Below the pieces are notes generated by a model that was given only the letters and a program-made list of their open reading frames with translations, was not told the DNA's origin and did no database searches. This document shows positions 1 through 13,080 of a stretch of 64,000 bases of DNA, piece after piece (position 1 is the first letter of the stretch; each line of letters opens with the position of its first letter). A program made the position numbers and the translations under genes. Origin of the DNA: Metellina segmentata (Eukaryota; Arthropoda; Arachnida; Araneae; Tetragnathidae); contig OX375873.1 in assembly GCA_947359465.1 (NCBI GenBank), forward strand, positions 132,696,899-132,760,898, given 5' to 3'.

Positions 1-1590
1 TGGCATCCATTAATGAGCCACATGGAACATTTATTATTCATCCTAATGAGATACATTCTAACTTTACTTATCCCATTATATCTTAAAGCATCCATTTTCC
101 TACCCTTTATTTAACTCGGGCTACAACCAAATGGGTTACACTGGTTATGAAGTATTCGCATTTATTATTCCAAAATGTGCACAACCTTTGGAGAGATATC
201 ATCAATAATTATTCACAACTGCGGAAAAATATCAAAATCTAGCTATTAAGATCCTACGTATCTGAAGTGTATACCCTAATGTGTCGTTCATAAAACATAC
301 ATCTCAAAGAATATTTCTCCTCTCAAATCATGCTACAGCGTCTGTTCCTTCTTTAAATTTATACAATTTCTTTCTAGTTCATAATTCTCTTTGATAACGC
401 ATGAAACATTTCATGTATTCCATGAGCGTATTCACCTCTTGGGAGACATTTTGGGAGTATAAGAGCGCAGTGTGTATACAGGTTCTAAGAGAACACCAAT
501 TTCTGCAGCGGACATTAAAAGGAGAATTCTCTGCGTCTTATGTTCATGGAACGGGAAAAGGCAGCGGCAGGAAGTACTGGAAATATAAGTTGACTCTCTA
601 AAACGCATTTTGTTCTCCGTAAAGAAGAAAATCTTGTTTTTTATGTGTCCCCCAAGCGGGCGTCAGAGCATCAAAATGAAAACCAAACTTGTAGTCTGAT
701 CTTTAAGTACAAAGCCTTGAGGAGACATGAAACATAAAAGAAAACTGGAGTTATATTTTTTACAAACTTCAGAGAAATTTCGTCTCATAAAATGTTTTTT
801 CTTTTTTTTTTTTTCTTTTTATCTACCGATTTTTTGTTTTTTTTCCCTCTCTCCATCTCTCTTATGTCTCTGCGCCCATCATTTTAATTCTTTGGGGAAA
901 ATAATCGACGAAATACTTCGGATAAAAGTTTTTTGTACGTAGTTGTATCGCTATAAAATTATTATTTTTTTCCTTTTCAGAGTGGTTTGTACGTTTTGGG
1001 GGTTCTATTACGAGTATAAAAGGTGCACTATAATGAAAATTAAATGTAGTAAACAATCCTGGTTTTTTTTATGTTTCATACCCCTTATGATATTAAATAG
1101 AATAAAAAATATTTATAAATTATAAAAAATTTTTAGATTAGCATAATTTAGTTTATACCCTTATTATTATTAAGCTATAGAACGTTGTATGCATTTAAAA
1201 ATTCATCACATAAGTAAATGAATTTTTTTAACACAACTAATACTTCAAAATTATTTATTAAAGGTAGTTTCAATTCAAAATAGTAATAGTTATATGAATA
1301 TTCCTGGTGCAAAACATAAAATATTTATAAATCATACAAATATTGAAGATTCCATTTCTACCCCTACTCATAAATAATTATTATTTTTAATTCTTTAACC
1401 AACGCTCTAAAAATATGACACATAAACAATAGATAACTCTTTCTATGAAAACAATGTGTAAAAGGGATGTGTTATGGAGGCACTAGTATGTGTTTCACCC
1501 AAGATTATTGAATTGTACTGCAAATATTGTTTCTTCTATTCAAAGTATAAGTTTATTTGCTTCTTGTGCGTTAAAATGAGGTTGTTAGTT
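1..1590. other. AT-rich non-coding stretch, no gene seen
   Basis: Open frames are at most 71 codons and match nothing I recognise. Poly-T/TC tracts lie near 796-850 and AT-rich sequence follows to about 1440. I see no splice-bounded conserved exon, no inverted terminal repeats and no tandem array. Confidence 0.6.
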
Positions 1591-1594
1591 GTCT

Positions 1595-1960
1595 TTGGGG
1601 TTTTATTGCGCATTTGACCAGACTGCAAAAGGCATAAGACATGTAATATAAATTAATAGACACACACAAAACGTGTTACCTACACAGAAGAGATAAATGC
1701 ATGCAGGGAAGAATGCACTTGAATTGAATCTGCTCCTCTTACAACTCGAAGGTTGCTAACACAGTGGTCATACCCACTGAGACACGATAGTCCTGCGTTG
1801 AAATTAGCAAACACATTATTGTGGCTATTGGGATGATGACTGGATGCTGTGAAGCCATTCGCACACCAATTAGATTCAACAGTCCGAGATACAAGAACAT
1901 TTCCTCTGTGTATGAATTTTTTTAACCCTAAGCTCGATGATAGATTCGACAAATATATCA
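1595..1960 (+). repeat. Degenerate copy of the GCGCAA-hairpin dispersed repeat
   Basis: The segment opens with a GGGGTTTTATTGCGCA motif followed by a decayed hairpin and a purine-rich stretch. About 150 bp later it contains AGGTTGCTAACACAGTGG, which aligns with AGGTTGCTGGCACAGTGG near 62475. The copy near 62.3 kb shows the same order of blocks, which is why I group them. Other members lie near 21.75, 38.5, 41.9, 43.75 and 62.3 kb. The frame on the minus strand at 1680-1952 lies inside this repeat and is not believed to be a gene. Confidence 0.45.
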
Positions 1961-3384
1961 GAGCAGACCCATCAACTTGCTCCTAAGGCTGCTTGATTTA
2001 ACATGCACATTTCTTCGTCAAGGAATGCATCAAGAACTCGAGTACGAATTTCCGTTCACATAAATAAAGACTTTGCCGTAAGGATCCCGTTTCCACTGCC
2101 AAGGGTAGCTGGGAAATCTTCCAAAATGTACTGTAATCTATAATGCTAGGACGGTGTTATTTGTGCATTGCAGTTTGGGATTCCAACTTGAGTACCTCCT
2201 TTAAGAAGATGGTTGTATTTGCAATTTCCAATCATCTATGTAGCAAAAGTACCGTGCTTATGGGAAGAAACTATATATTTTTCGCAAAACCATGAATTTT
2301 TTTATTACGAAATGAGATACGTTGAGAGAAAAATATATCGTTTTTGCATGACTGGAAGGTTTTAACGAAAATTGCTACAAGAGCGACATCCGAAAATGGA
2401 ATACCAAAAATATTACTGAGCGTGAATAAACAATGCGAACAACATGAACAGCTTGATAAAAAATAGCGTATTGCCAAACAAATTAATGTGTCGGGTAATA
2501 CGATCTTACAGGGCATGAAAACAATAATGTGTAACCTCTGAATTACGATATTCGATAGAAAAACACTTCATCCGCATATACGAATGTTCTCGCAATTATT
2601 CACGAATCCAGCGAACGGGAAAGCTATATTTCATTTTAAGTGAAAGATAATTCTACTTAGTTGACAAATTGCACTTTCACGTATGTCAAGCTATCAAGCC
2701 TTAACATCGTCAGCCACAATTATTGAGCAGGGAAAGCTAACACGTTTCTGACAGCTATTCCCGACGGACCCCTCGAAGTCCAACGGAAAGCCAGTGGAGG
2801 ATGGGGTACATCAAATACGATGGCACTGTGATGAGCCCAAGCTGGAATACTTTGATCTGATCAAATGGAAATGAAGTACATGCGTTATTCTGTAGATTTC
2901 TTTATCCCTCTTGATATATGTTGTGCGTGCAGAAATAAATTATATTGCATGGGTTCTTGAACTGTGTACTTTGCGATGATTCTCAAGATGCTTTCACATC
3001 TTATTGTTGATAAAAAGTACGAATAATAAAATAGGTTTGTTGTATTATACTTGAATATTTCCAATATTAAAAATATATTTTATGAATTTTACAAGATTAA
3101 AAGAATACATTTAAATGAATGTAGCGTAAAATTATTTTTATTTCATATGTTCTTTCCAAAATACGTGTAGTTTCATTAATTAGAGGATAAAATTTATTCC
3201 AAGGAATTAAAATGAATTAAAATAAATAGATAAAGTAGATAAGAAAATTTTAATTAAATTATTTCATGTTCAATTTCAATAGTGTCCATAATCTTCAATT
3301 TCCCTTAGTATTGAGTTTTTCCATCGATTTATATACATTTGCTTCCAAATTTAGTTTCCATCACATATTCATGTGCAATGTAAT
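1961..3384. other. Non-coding stretch, no gene seen
   Basis: Part of it (about 1980-2900) is less AT-rich, the rest is strongly AT-rich. An 81-codon minus-strand frame at 2271-2516 has no recognisable domain. No inverted repeat or tandem array is seen. Confidence 0.5.
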
Positions 3385-3399
3385 ATATTTTTTATGTAA

Positions 3400-3615
3400 T
3401 AGAGCCGGAATACTGGTAACCAACCGGAATAGTGGTTAAGATGTTGGTCTTTGAATCAGAAGGTTCCTGTTTCGAATCCGAGTTCAGGGCATGGATGTAA
3501 ACTGTGCTGTTCTTTGCTAGGGGTAATGATGATCGCACATTGGGTACTCTTTCACAAGTGGCCATAACTTCTGGCCTTGTAGTGGCAAAATGATTACAAA
3601 TCAACAATGCCCGCC
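3400..3615 (+). mobile_element. tRNA-derived SINE copy
   Basis: A tRNA-like head is visible: an A-box-like AATAGTGGTTAAGATG is followed about 35 bp later by a B-box-like TTTCGAATCC, the spacing expected of an internal RNA polymerase III promoter. The downstream part (GGCATGGATGTAAAC, then GTGGCCATAACTTCTGGCC) resembles the head-proximal part of the SINE at 25275 but then diverges, so this is either an old copy or a related subfamily. SINEs depend on the reverse transcriptase of a partner LINE; none is present here. Confidence 0.55.
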
Positions 3616-4380
3616 ATAGGATTTAAAAACAAAAGATTTTTTATTACAATCATGTTTTCGTATCACATAATAATATTTTATGAAGTGCGTGAGTAAATAC
3701 TTTAATTCAATCATTCATTGAAATAATTTGAGTTCTACAAAAAATCCAATTTCCTATATTACGCCCAATTTTTAGGATGTGTAACATGAGTTAACAACAA
3801 AGAAACTTACACAAAACGTTTGGCGGTTCAGCTGTTTAAAGAATAACTTATTAATTTTCGTATTAAAAAAATAAATATCATTAGTAGTTTGATAGTTTAT
3901 ATATCATTTGAATAAATTGCATCATCAGAAAATTAACGTTTAGTATCTCCCAAAATGTCAATTATTGAGTTTATGTTCTAAGCCGCTAGTAGAAGTGAAA
4001 ATTTAACTATTTCACATAGGCATGATGCCAATTAATAAAACTTTAAATGAAAATTCACAAGATAGATCCTAAAAGGCACACGAGTTATGATGTAAATTTT
4101 ATAATTTGTTCCAAGTTAAATTTAGACATGGAATAATTTAGAAAACTGTTAGTTAGAACATTTAATTTTAGAAGATTTAATCAAGCGGGAAAATATTCCC
4201 TTTGATCTATAGATAGAAACTAGTTGTAAGTCCTTGTCATGGAAAGGTACCTAGGTCTTCGGTAACCATGTTTTCCACTGTTGTATTACCCTCATAAAAT
4301 GATACGTTGTTCACAAATCACACTATCCAGGATGTCAAGTGATTTCTGAAGACGAATGCGATAGGATGATTTTATATCGT

Positions 4381-5073
4381 GTAGTAGAAAGTATATCAGT
4401 ATGTCATTTGTCATAGATATTTTATTTTTTTACATCTCTAAAATCTTATTCTTGCACATACCCGATCGTGGATGAAGTTGCAGATTAAATAGCCATTAAT
4501 TGTGTATGAAAATTCGTCGTGTAGTAGAAAGTATATCAATATGTCATTCGTCATAGATATTTTATTTTTTTACATCTTTAAAATCTTATTCTTGCACATA
4601 CCCGATCGTGGATGAAGTTGTAGATTAAATAGCCATGAATTGTGAATGAAAATTCGTCGTGTAGTAGAAAGTATATCAGTATGTCATTCGTCATAGATAT
4701 TTTATTTTTTTACATCTCTAAAATCTTATTCTTGCACATACCCGATCGTGGATGAAGTTGCAGATTAAATAGCCATGAATTGTGAATGAAAATTCGTCGT
4801 GTAGTAGAAAGTATATCAGTATGTCATTCGTCATAGATATTTTATTTTTTTTACATCTCTAAAATCTTATTCTTGCTCATACCCGATCGTGGATGAAGTT
4901 GCAGATTAAATAGCCATGAATTGTGAATGAAAATTCGTCGTGTAGTAGAAAGTATATCAGTATGTCATTCGTCATAGATATTTTATTTTTTTACATCTCT
5001 AAAATCTTATTCTTGCACATACCCGATCGTGGATGAAGTTGCAGATTAAATAGCCATGAATTGTGAATGAAAA
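4381..5073. repeat. Satellite array, 140-bp monomer, about 5 copies
   Basis: The segment GTAGTAGAAAGTATATCA recurs at 4381, 4521, 4661, 4801 and 4942, a period of 140 bp (141 once because of one extra T in a T-run). Copies differ by only a few substitutions, which points to recent amplification. The first copy is the most divergent (TTAATTGTGTATG in place of TGAATTGTGAATG near its end). No open frame runs through the array. Confidence 0.95.
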
Positions 5074-6939
5074 ATGTCATTGGTATGAAACTTCCTTATT
5101 TTAGTCCACTAATGCATTCTCTAAGCTTGAGAACCTGTCTTCCAAGCCTGGCTGTTTGTCTAGAACCTGACGAAGCTCAGGTGTCTAACATAATACGAAC
5201 TCAAGCTTATCGACTGTCATTCAATGAATAAATCGGTTTTTTTTCCTACCACAGCAACCAGCTTTCAAGTAAATTCTTTAACTTAGTAATTTTTTGTCTT
5301 TGATGCGCCATGAACAAATACGCATCAGTACTTAACGCATTAGTTGTACAAATCCAAAAATAAACTCACGTTTAACTATTTAAATCCGCTACCACACTAG
5401 TTTTTCCCCACTCCTTAATATTTGACGCCCTTCAAAGTCGCAGGACTACTCTCATGTATTTTCTCACTCCTAAAGGATACGTCAGATGCAAAAAAGAGTT
5501 AGTGTTAAAGTAGCAATGTTTCGACACTAGATTTGGTTACCTCCAAAACATCACTGTTGTATGTGCCATATTAGGCAGATCGGCAGACTAATTTCTATGG
5601 TTTAATTCAACTTCTTTCTTGAACGCTGAATTTTAAGTTTATGCAATGGCTCCATGATACTGAATAATTATGTCTTAAAGTGCAGGTTTTAACTAAAACA
5701 ATTTATCATCCTTGCTTCAAGAGATACCATAATTACTTGGAATACTAAGGTAATCCATCTGAAATATGTGTTCACTCATTTCCTTTCGACGAATTCCTTC
5801 CAATACCTCCAAAAGAATTTAGCAAGATGCTCAAAAGGCAGATGGGTTTTACCTGGATATTCACAAGCACAACTCAAAGCATTTTTCCCTTCTTCAAGTC
5901 ACACATGACTACTTTGTGTGTGAACTAGCATCACACTTCATAGATTTGAATAATTTGCATTAAATTCCGTTGTAAAAAAGTAATTTTTATGATTTTCTTA
6001 CAAGTTTACCATCTGACCAAAATGGATTTGGCAAGAACTAAAATGAGCATAGTTTCACTGCTTGAGGACTACGCACAAGGAAAAACCCGTTTAACAGAAA
6101 AATGACTGATAATAATTGTGATGGAAACGCGTATTAGTCTGAAAAAGATTTGGAAAATTCTTCTTAATACATACTTTTTCTATTGTGAACTGGAATTGTA
6201 ATTTAAAATTATTTCAAATACAATCCTTTTTCCTAATAAAGTTAAAAAATGACAGGCATAAAAAATGAAATAAATGTAAAATCATAACTTACATTGACTA
6301 CTAATATGTTAATTTTAGGAATAAATATAGTAGTTTTTTTGTTATGATTTCTCAAATTATAATAATAAAAATCTTATTTTAAACAAGCTCATTACAAAGT
6401 GTTAATGAATTACTTATGACAATGTTATTTCAACTCTACACAATTTAATCCTCCTAAACAAATGGTTCTTATTTTATTGAACGTAAGCATCTTTGAATGT
6501 TAAGTATCGTTGCATACGTCAATGGTAGTTATATGTTAATATTATTTAAATACTACACACATTGACGGATAAATTTAAATGGGATTCAATGAATTCAATT
6601 CCTCTACAATAAGACACAAATAAAACATAAATTTCCAGAATCTATGGGTATAAAGTAATTAACTCGAGAGCTGATTCCATTAAAACTTGGTGGACACTAA
6701 TCCGATTTACAATGATTTCGATCTTACAATTTTAAATTTCTTATAACAAATGACTAACAATATAATCTTAATCAACTTAACCCGACAACAGAAAACAAAT
6801 ATCAGTCGGAACTCTTTACAAAGAATAAATAACAAGAACTCCGGGAATTTTTATCAAGTGACACATTCCAAGCTTTTGGAACTCAAATTACAATTTGGAA
6901 ACAGCAAATATAATTTCCCGGCGAATCCTTAATAGAGAC
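5074..6939. other. AT-rich non-coding stretch, no gene seen
   Basis: Nothing recognisable on either strand. Only a 60-codon frame (6750-6932) is open and it has low-complexity composition. No tandem or inverted repeat was noticed. Confidence 0.5.
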
Positions 6940-6944
6940 CGAGT

Positions 6945-7345
6945 GAAAAAGATTAGGGCACGTCGGTTAAAAAGTTGCCTTTTCGGATAGGCCTGCATAA
7001 TCTGGTTAAAGTCGCACCACAATTAGTCATCTCACAAAAGAAGCCGCGTGCTTTTATTATCGATGGCCAAGGCACCGCCTTTCACGTGTACCTTCCTTTT
7101 AATTACACTCTCCTCCGTTGCAAGGAGATGGGTTTTATGCAAGCCGAGGGCGTTTTTAACTTATATTCATCAAAATGCCTTTTGTTTCGGATCTCATTAT
7201 GCGAGACGGAGAATTTTATCTTACTTCGAAACTTATCCATTAATATCTATAGCTCCCCGCGCGTGGAAGGAAAAAGTTGCATGTTTGCTTTTGTTCCATC
7301 TCTTCCTTCCAATTACGCTTATAAATCAATAGGTGAATAAAATTT
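6945..7345. other. GC-richer island with overlapping unrecognised ORFs
   Basis: This segment is clearly richer in GC than its flanks and carries two overlapping plus-strand frames, 6975-7340 (121 codons) and 7048-7332 (94 codons). Neither protein has a domain, signal peptide or motif I recognise, and two long frames open in the same DNA is what stop-poor composition gives. It could be an old conserved non-coding element or an unrecognised exon; I do not call it a gene. Confidence 0.3.
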
Positions 7346-8484
7346 TTCCGGGCCATTTTTATTTTATTCTCTCGTCTGTTTTGTGCATGGGAGTAATGAT
7401 GCGAAATTGTATGTATCATTAAGCGAAGAGTTGTTTTTAACTTTAATGGAAGCTGATTCTATTAGTGCAATATCGAGGTGGAGTTTTTATTTTGGATGTT
7501 CATTATGTGTGAGCCATTCAAAAAACGGAGGAAATGATTTGGGAAGGATTATTATTATTATTATTCAACTGAATTTCTTGGTGTTGAATACGGATTTGGC
7601 TAAGAATCCTAGTCTTTATTTGGAAGTTGAAGGTAAACATTACGTCCATGTTATAATGTCGGTTGATGTTTATAAATTTAAAGCAGAAGTCATTCTTAAC
7701 ACACATACGAAATTTTCGGTGCGTATTTCGACTTAATCTAATCTTAGAAATCACTTGAATCCAAGTAACATTCCACATCACAACAGAAAATAAAAAGTAT
7801 TTTAATTACTTTTTACTTGATGTCACGGGAATTAAATCATAGGAAGAATCTTCACACATCTTTAGTTTAGACTCCTGCTGTTACATTATTTATTATGTGT
7901 TAATCTATCAATTAATACTCTGGTGAACAGAATTACGGAAACGTGCCATAAATTGTTTATTATATACAGATATAAAGTGCACTATTTACAGACTAAGGAA
8001 ATAAAATCGTCCACTCCAAATATTTGTTTTAAACTTATAAACTTAATAAACCTACAATCACCAAATTTATTTGTGATATTATTTTGGTGCCACGCGCCGA
8101 TACCTTACAGCACATGTTTTATGAACTGTTATTAATTTATATTTTTATGTAATAGTAATTCATTTTATCAGACGTCATGTGTTGAATCATATCCATACTA
8201 CAGGCACATGATGTGAATTTCACAGGTTTGTTTTCGATTTCTTCCTAACTCTCTTCATAAAGTACCATAAACAAATGGTATAGTAAGTTGAATGTAGGTC
8301 TTGATTTATTACTATACCTGGAATTTGTTATTTAAATGGCGATTTTTCTTGGTAGAAACACATGAATCGAAGCGAACATTAAATGTGTCTTGTAAAATTT
8401 GCTTCACTATCGGAAAACTCACTATTATTAACAAGTAGGCAAGTTATTATAGTCTCTAATTATCAACTGGAGGGTAAGTATGTA
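7346..8484. other. Non-coding stretch with one weak ORF
   Basis: A 117-codon frame on the plus strand (7383-7736) runs through an (ATT)n microsatellite near 7550-7564, which encodes a run of isoleucines. The protein matches nothing I know and the minus strand is also open there, so I regard it as chance. The remainder is AT-rich with no recognisable feature. Confidence 0.4.
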
Positions 8485-8790
8485 CTTAATTAACTTCACA
8501 ATGGAGCAATGCAACGGGTTATTGCAAATGCAGAATTGCAAGCTTCAAAATCGATCCAACCACAGACCGTTACGTGGGGCTGGGGCACGTTCAGTCTGCC
8601 GTAGTCGCAAACTGTCCTCACGTTGACGTGCTGTGGAAGTGTGCTGGCATCTCAGATCTGGCCTCCTCAACTTACCGCGGTTCAAAATTACGTGGTGTTC
8701 TCCTCGAATCTTGCCCTTCGGGTTTGATCCCTGGCCTTTAGACAAGTTTAACGTACCCATTGCAAGTAGCCCATTGACAGATTTAACGTG
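8485..8790. mobile_element. Rearranged SINE fragments
   Basis: Pieces of the common SINE body appear in both orientations. TTCACAATGGAGCAATGCAA and the segment around 8555-8605 read as the reverse strand of the body and head, while GGTTCAAAATTACGTGGTG and the following CTTGCCCTTCGGGTTTGATC read on the plus strand. The simplest explanation is two nested or inverted copies. The 83-codon minus frame here (8545-8796) is an accident of the repeat. Confidence 0.6.
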
Positions 8791-9846
8791 CAACAACCAA
8801 TGATAATAATGATTCTAATGAATACCAACTCGCAACCATCTGTTTGCTAAAAAAAGATACAAGAAAAGGACTTATGGTGGATATTTAACTTCGGACACAT
8901 ATTAAAAGCATGTTTTTGGCCGTTGTAAAATATTTATTTCATGTTGGTAGAATTTTAACGATGTTTCTGTTCAACAATTATATCGTTGGCTTATAACAGA
9001 AGCTCATTGACAGAAAAAATGAATTTGTGACAAAAGAGCATTTTAATGAATAACTATTGACTTTTAGGTAAAAACATGTAAACTATAAGCACTCTGACAG
9101 TGTTGAACATTTTTTGAACATATACCAAAATGAAAATGCATTCCTCATCATGATGAAAATAATCATTCTGTGTTGTGAAAAATGTCAGTTAATGTGTTTC
9201 TGCTCAAAGCTCCGATATGCTGTCTACAATTTGAAATGTCTTTCCAATGCATACAAAACTGCCGATCCAAACAGTACCTATGCAAACCACGCGATTTGAA
9301 TGAGAAGTGGATGCTAACGAATATGCATCACCTGTCGAATGTGATCGTCATCTGCATTTATTTGCACAATCATCGACGATGAGACAGATGCAAGACTTGT
9401 CTGGGGAAACGCGTCGTTCCTATTCGTTACGCTAGGCAACTGTGATGAGACATCTCCCCACTCTTTCCAAACTATGTACTGTGCTACGGAATAGTATTTG
9501 CAAAAGATGTAAGGACGGAATGTGCATTAATGATGGGATGAATATTATCCAGGTCTATATTGGAACACAAAACTTAATTTAGTCTAACTGTAGTCTTGAT
9601 CAGTAGCCGGAAACTTCTTTGAGCATTGATCCATTCAAAAGTTTTTTTAGTTTCTTATGAATCCGTCTATTTTACTATTACATAATTTTAATAGTATCAG
9701 CAAAAGAGATGCTTATACGAATATTTAGATTGATTTTTTTATAGTTACAGTGCCTTATTTTATATATATATATATATATATACAAAAGGGGATCACTAAT
9801 GTGAGTTTTTAGATTGTGTATTTCACAATTAGGTTTTGTTGTATAT
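8791..9846. other. AT-rich non-coding stretch with a short (TA)n tract
   Basis: Two overlapping small frames (9114-9299 and 9182-9382) carry no recognisable protein. A short (TA)n run lies at about 9762-9782. Nothing else was noticed. Confidence 0.5.
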
Positions 9847-11154
9847 GTTACCGCTAAAGTGCAGTAATCAGTTGTTATACAGATTATCTAGGTAAAGTGC
9901 AGATTAACTAGGGTGATCCGTTAAAGTGCCGAAAATTGCTTCATTTCTCAATTTCACCAGGTAATCTACAAATTACCTATATAATCTACACATTACCTAC
10001 TAGGCACTCGTTAAAGGGAAAACAAGATCTTTGCTGGAACAACAGTAACGTTTTTGTATGCTTAAGGGGACATAGTACCTTTGCTGCTTCAAAAAATCGA
10101 TTTTTCAAAAATGTTTTTAAAAAATAATTTGGAATGTTAGGAACGTTTTAAAACAAACCGCATGGAAATCGGATGAAAATTACGCCTACAGCATTAACAA
10201 ACGTAAATGTCAACCCTTTAAATCCCAAGTAAACAACTAATGTTTCCGTTAGTTTCGATTTCGGAATGTAACGCAAACCTTGCAATTATTTCATATTCAG
10301 CCACTCTACCAAACTCTCATAATTGTTTCAACTATAAGAAGGAAGTTTGCAACTCGGCACAATTCTAATTCACACTCTAAGCTGTGTTTATACTTGCTAT
10401 ATTTGTTATACTTGCTATATTGTCATTGCTATATTTGCTGATTCTAAGTGTTCTCTTCTCTGTTAGCTTTTGCAAAACGTTACGATTTAGCGTTGATTTT
10501 TATCTATCAATATAAATAGCTTTTTTGTCAGTGTTTATTTTTCGATACCTAAATAATCGAGTTAATACAATCAAGAAATTAGTTAATAGAATCAATCATC
10601 AATCAATTAAAAAACTATAATTGAAAGAATAAAACGGTTTAAAATATTATTACAATTAAGGAAATAAATTTGCAAAACATATGATGAAATTATGCTTACA
10701 ATCTAAAGATTGGTGACACTTTGAATTACATAGCAATTGGTTTTTGCTACAAGCACACCTATTTGTGGTGCATTTAGATTTGCAGTCACATTATCTGAAA
10801 CCCGGCTCAGTTCCAAGGGATTGTTTTATTGCTGTTTGACGTAAAGATATTTCTACAGCAGGGACATCTTCTTTCGTTAAAAATCTCTCTTTGCAAACAC
10901 TGAATTCAGACCAAACAAAATATGTAATAATAACCAAACCAAAATTAAAAGTGGAAGGAGAGAGTGAAGGTGTAGGGATAGGAAATTAGAGAAACAAACT
11001 TTTAAACTTTATCGATATCGAAGCCGTTAATGTGCACATTACCTAGGTTAAATTCGGAAACATCTTGATTCCGCACGTTAACGGTGCGAATCAGTTAATC
11101 TGCATATTAGCTATATAATGTGCGCATTAACGGCTTTCGAGTTTTAGCGGTAAC
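9847..11154. mobile_element. Candidate non-autonomous DNA transposon with 12-bp perfect TIRs
   Basis: GTTACCGCTAAA at 9847-9858 is repeated in inverted orientation at 11143-11154, giving a 1308-bp unit. Both subterminal regions carry related motifs in mirrored order: CAGATTAACT, then a CGTTAA block (GATCCGTTAAAGTGCCG on the left), and CCTAGGTAA-type palindromes (CTAGGTAAAGTGCAG left, ACCTAGG right). Such clustered subterminal repeats are typical transposase binding sites in several cut-and-paste families. The interior has no transposase; around 10385-10435 there is a short CTATATTTG / CTTGCTATATT minisatellite. I cannot assign a superfamily and no clear target duplication is visible. Confidence 0.6.
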
Positions 11155-11257
11155 ACGCACATAATATTATTTACATTATTATACTAGATTAGCATCACAG
11201 GGATGTGTTTTTGTCGTCCTTAGCACTACGTTTTGGATAATATGGATAAATCTCTCT

Positions 11258-11294
11258 CTCTCTCTCTTATATATATATATATATATATATATAT
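11258..11294. repeat. Compound (TC)n(TA)n microsatellite
   Basis: A TCTCTCTCTC run passes directly into a TATATA run. Open frames reading through it (YIYIY and RERER) are artefacts. Confidence 0.95.
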
Positions 11295-11424
11295 AACAAA
11301 AAGTTGGTGTCTGTCTGTTCTCTATACAAAAATACTTTGGTACACTTATACTTTGGAACCCTGCGAATGTTGTATGGTAACTCTTAACCCCCATTGTATT
11401 TATCCTAGGTAGGCAGAAGGGCAA

Positions 11425-13080
11425 AAAACATTTCGAAATCGCCATAGAAATAACATTGAATATGAAGGATTGATGTGCCTACCTGAGATTTTTTTACTAG
11501 TGTTGACAGAATATCAAGTTTTCCAATAATATTAGCTTATCAGTATTGCTTAAAAAACATATTTTTTTTTCCAAAAAGGTTAAATTATAATATTTACGTT
11601 TAAACTGACTTTTTACTTTCTTCTCATGATGTAAATAATTTATAAATATTATACTGATGAAAAAATAAAATATTTAATTTTACATAACTTACATTTTTGT
11701 AACGGAATACAAAAATTCCAAACGGAAAATTCTTTGATCATAAATTCGTAATTTTGTTTCTTGGTAACTTGCAACGTCAGAATAATTGTTTAATTTCTTA
11801 ATTAGATTTAGAATTCCTTATTTGTGTATTTGAAAATGTTGAATGTTGTAGTCCCAAAATGTAGCGTTCATATTTGAGCATTTCTCAGTATGTTAAATGT
11901 GTTCTTTTAAAAAATAAATCATCATTGTCTTTATAAATATTGTTCAAAAGTTTGCTGTCAAATTGTTCGATTTCAAAATATATTCAGGAAGTCGAAATTC
12001 GTCAAGTTTGCACATAACTTTTTTAATAGAATTTTGGATTTTTTCGAAGATCGGAAATTAATTTCTGTTTGTATTTGTGTTCAGAATATTCCTTAATGCA
12101 GATAGATTATTTACGAGTTAACTTTAATTGATATTTTTATTTCCTGAAAAATATTTGAAACATGGGTAATTTCTTCGCGATTTATGTATTTTTCGGCCAA
12201 CTTTCCTTCAAATCTTTTATTGAATGCACAATGGTTTGGTAGAATTATGTTACATAAAAATAAATAAAATATATATAACGAAAGCTTTTTAATTAAGGTG
12301 TGTGACTTCAGATTTTAAAATGACCAAATTTCATTTTTTTTTTTTTTTTTGTATTTTTGTGTTCAAGAATTTTACATATTGCAGGAGTATATCATTAAGG
12401 AATTAAATTTCAATGAATTATTTATTTTATCTAAAATACCATTAAACGATCAATTTTTTGGTGGTATATGTATATTTCGATCAACATTCTGAAAGTATGT
12501 GATTGAATATATAGTTTGTAGAATGCTGTTTCAGAAATATAAATTAAATGCACAAAACATTTTTAAGTAAGGTGTGTAAATTATTATATTAAAAACAGTT
12601 AAAGGGGCTAAACATTACTTTGAAATTAAATGCGTGACATTAACTTAAGATGGGTAGACATATGTTCTAGTTCAAATATATATCAAAACTTTAATATATA
12701 TTTTCATTACAAGACGATTAAAATCAATTAACTTCGCATTTGTCTTTCATGTTCCGTTTTGGGTGTTATTGAAAACTGTACTTAATCAAGTAACTACAAC
12801 TATCATCATAAATAGGTACATGGTTTCCAGTTTGAAACCGAATCTCTGAATTATCATAAATCTCTGAAAATTATCATAAGAATTTAATTTAGCACTTAAT
12901 GCTGTTGGGGTAAAATGACTTTTAAATAAGACTTTGCTAATCGTGAAATGATATTAATTAAAAATTCTAAAAAAATAGAAATGTTTTGTCTTGTATGGCA
13001 GAAGGCAAAATTCGTTTACTCTAGAAGAAATTGAATGTTTTCTTATGCAACTTAGATTTATGTGAAACATTCGTGGAAAG
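11425..13080 (+). repeat. Long AT-rich dispersed repeat, copy 1
   Basis: This stretch is colinear with 28263-31655 after removal of the Tc1 element inserted there. Shared anchors in order are CGCCATAGAAATAACATTGA (11433 and 28269), TAATGGAATAC/TAACGGAATAC, TTTGATTTAGAATTC/TTAGATTTAGAATTC, AGACGATTAAAATCAATT (about 12710 and 30845), and AACTTAGATTTATGT (about 13045 and 31635). Copy 1 also holds an internal duplication of roughly 280 bp (around 12075-12230 and 12355-12490). No coding capacity is visible; it may be a decayed transposon of unknown class. Confidence 0.65.

Noticed and set aside
4381..5073. CRISPR-like regularly spaced repeats
   Set aside because: The whole 140-bp unit repeats, with no unique spacers between short repeats. 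It is a satellite.
7383..7736. 117-codon plus-strand ORF as a possible gene
   Set aside because: It runs through an (ATT)n microsatellite, has no recognisable domain, and the opposite strand is also open over the same DNA.
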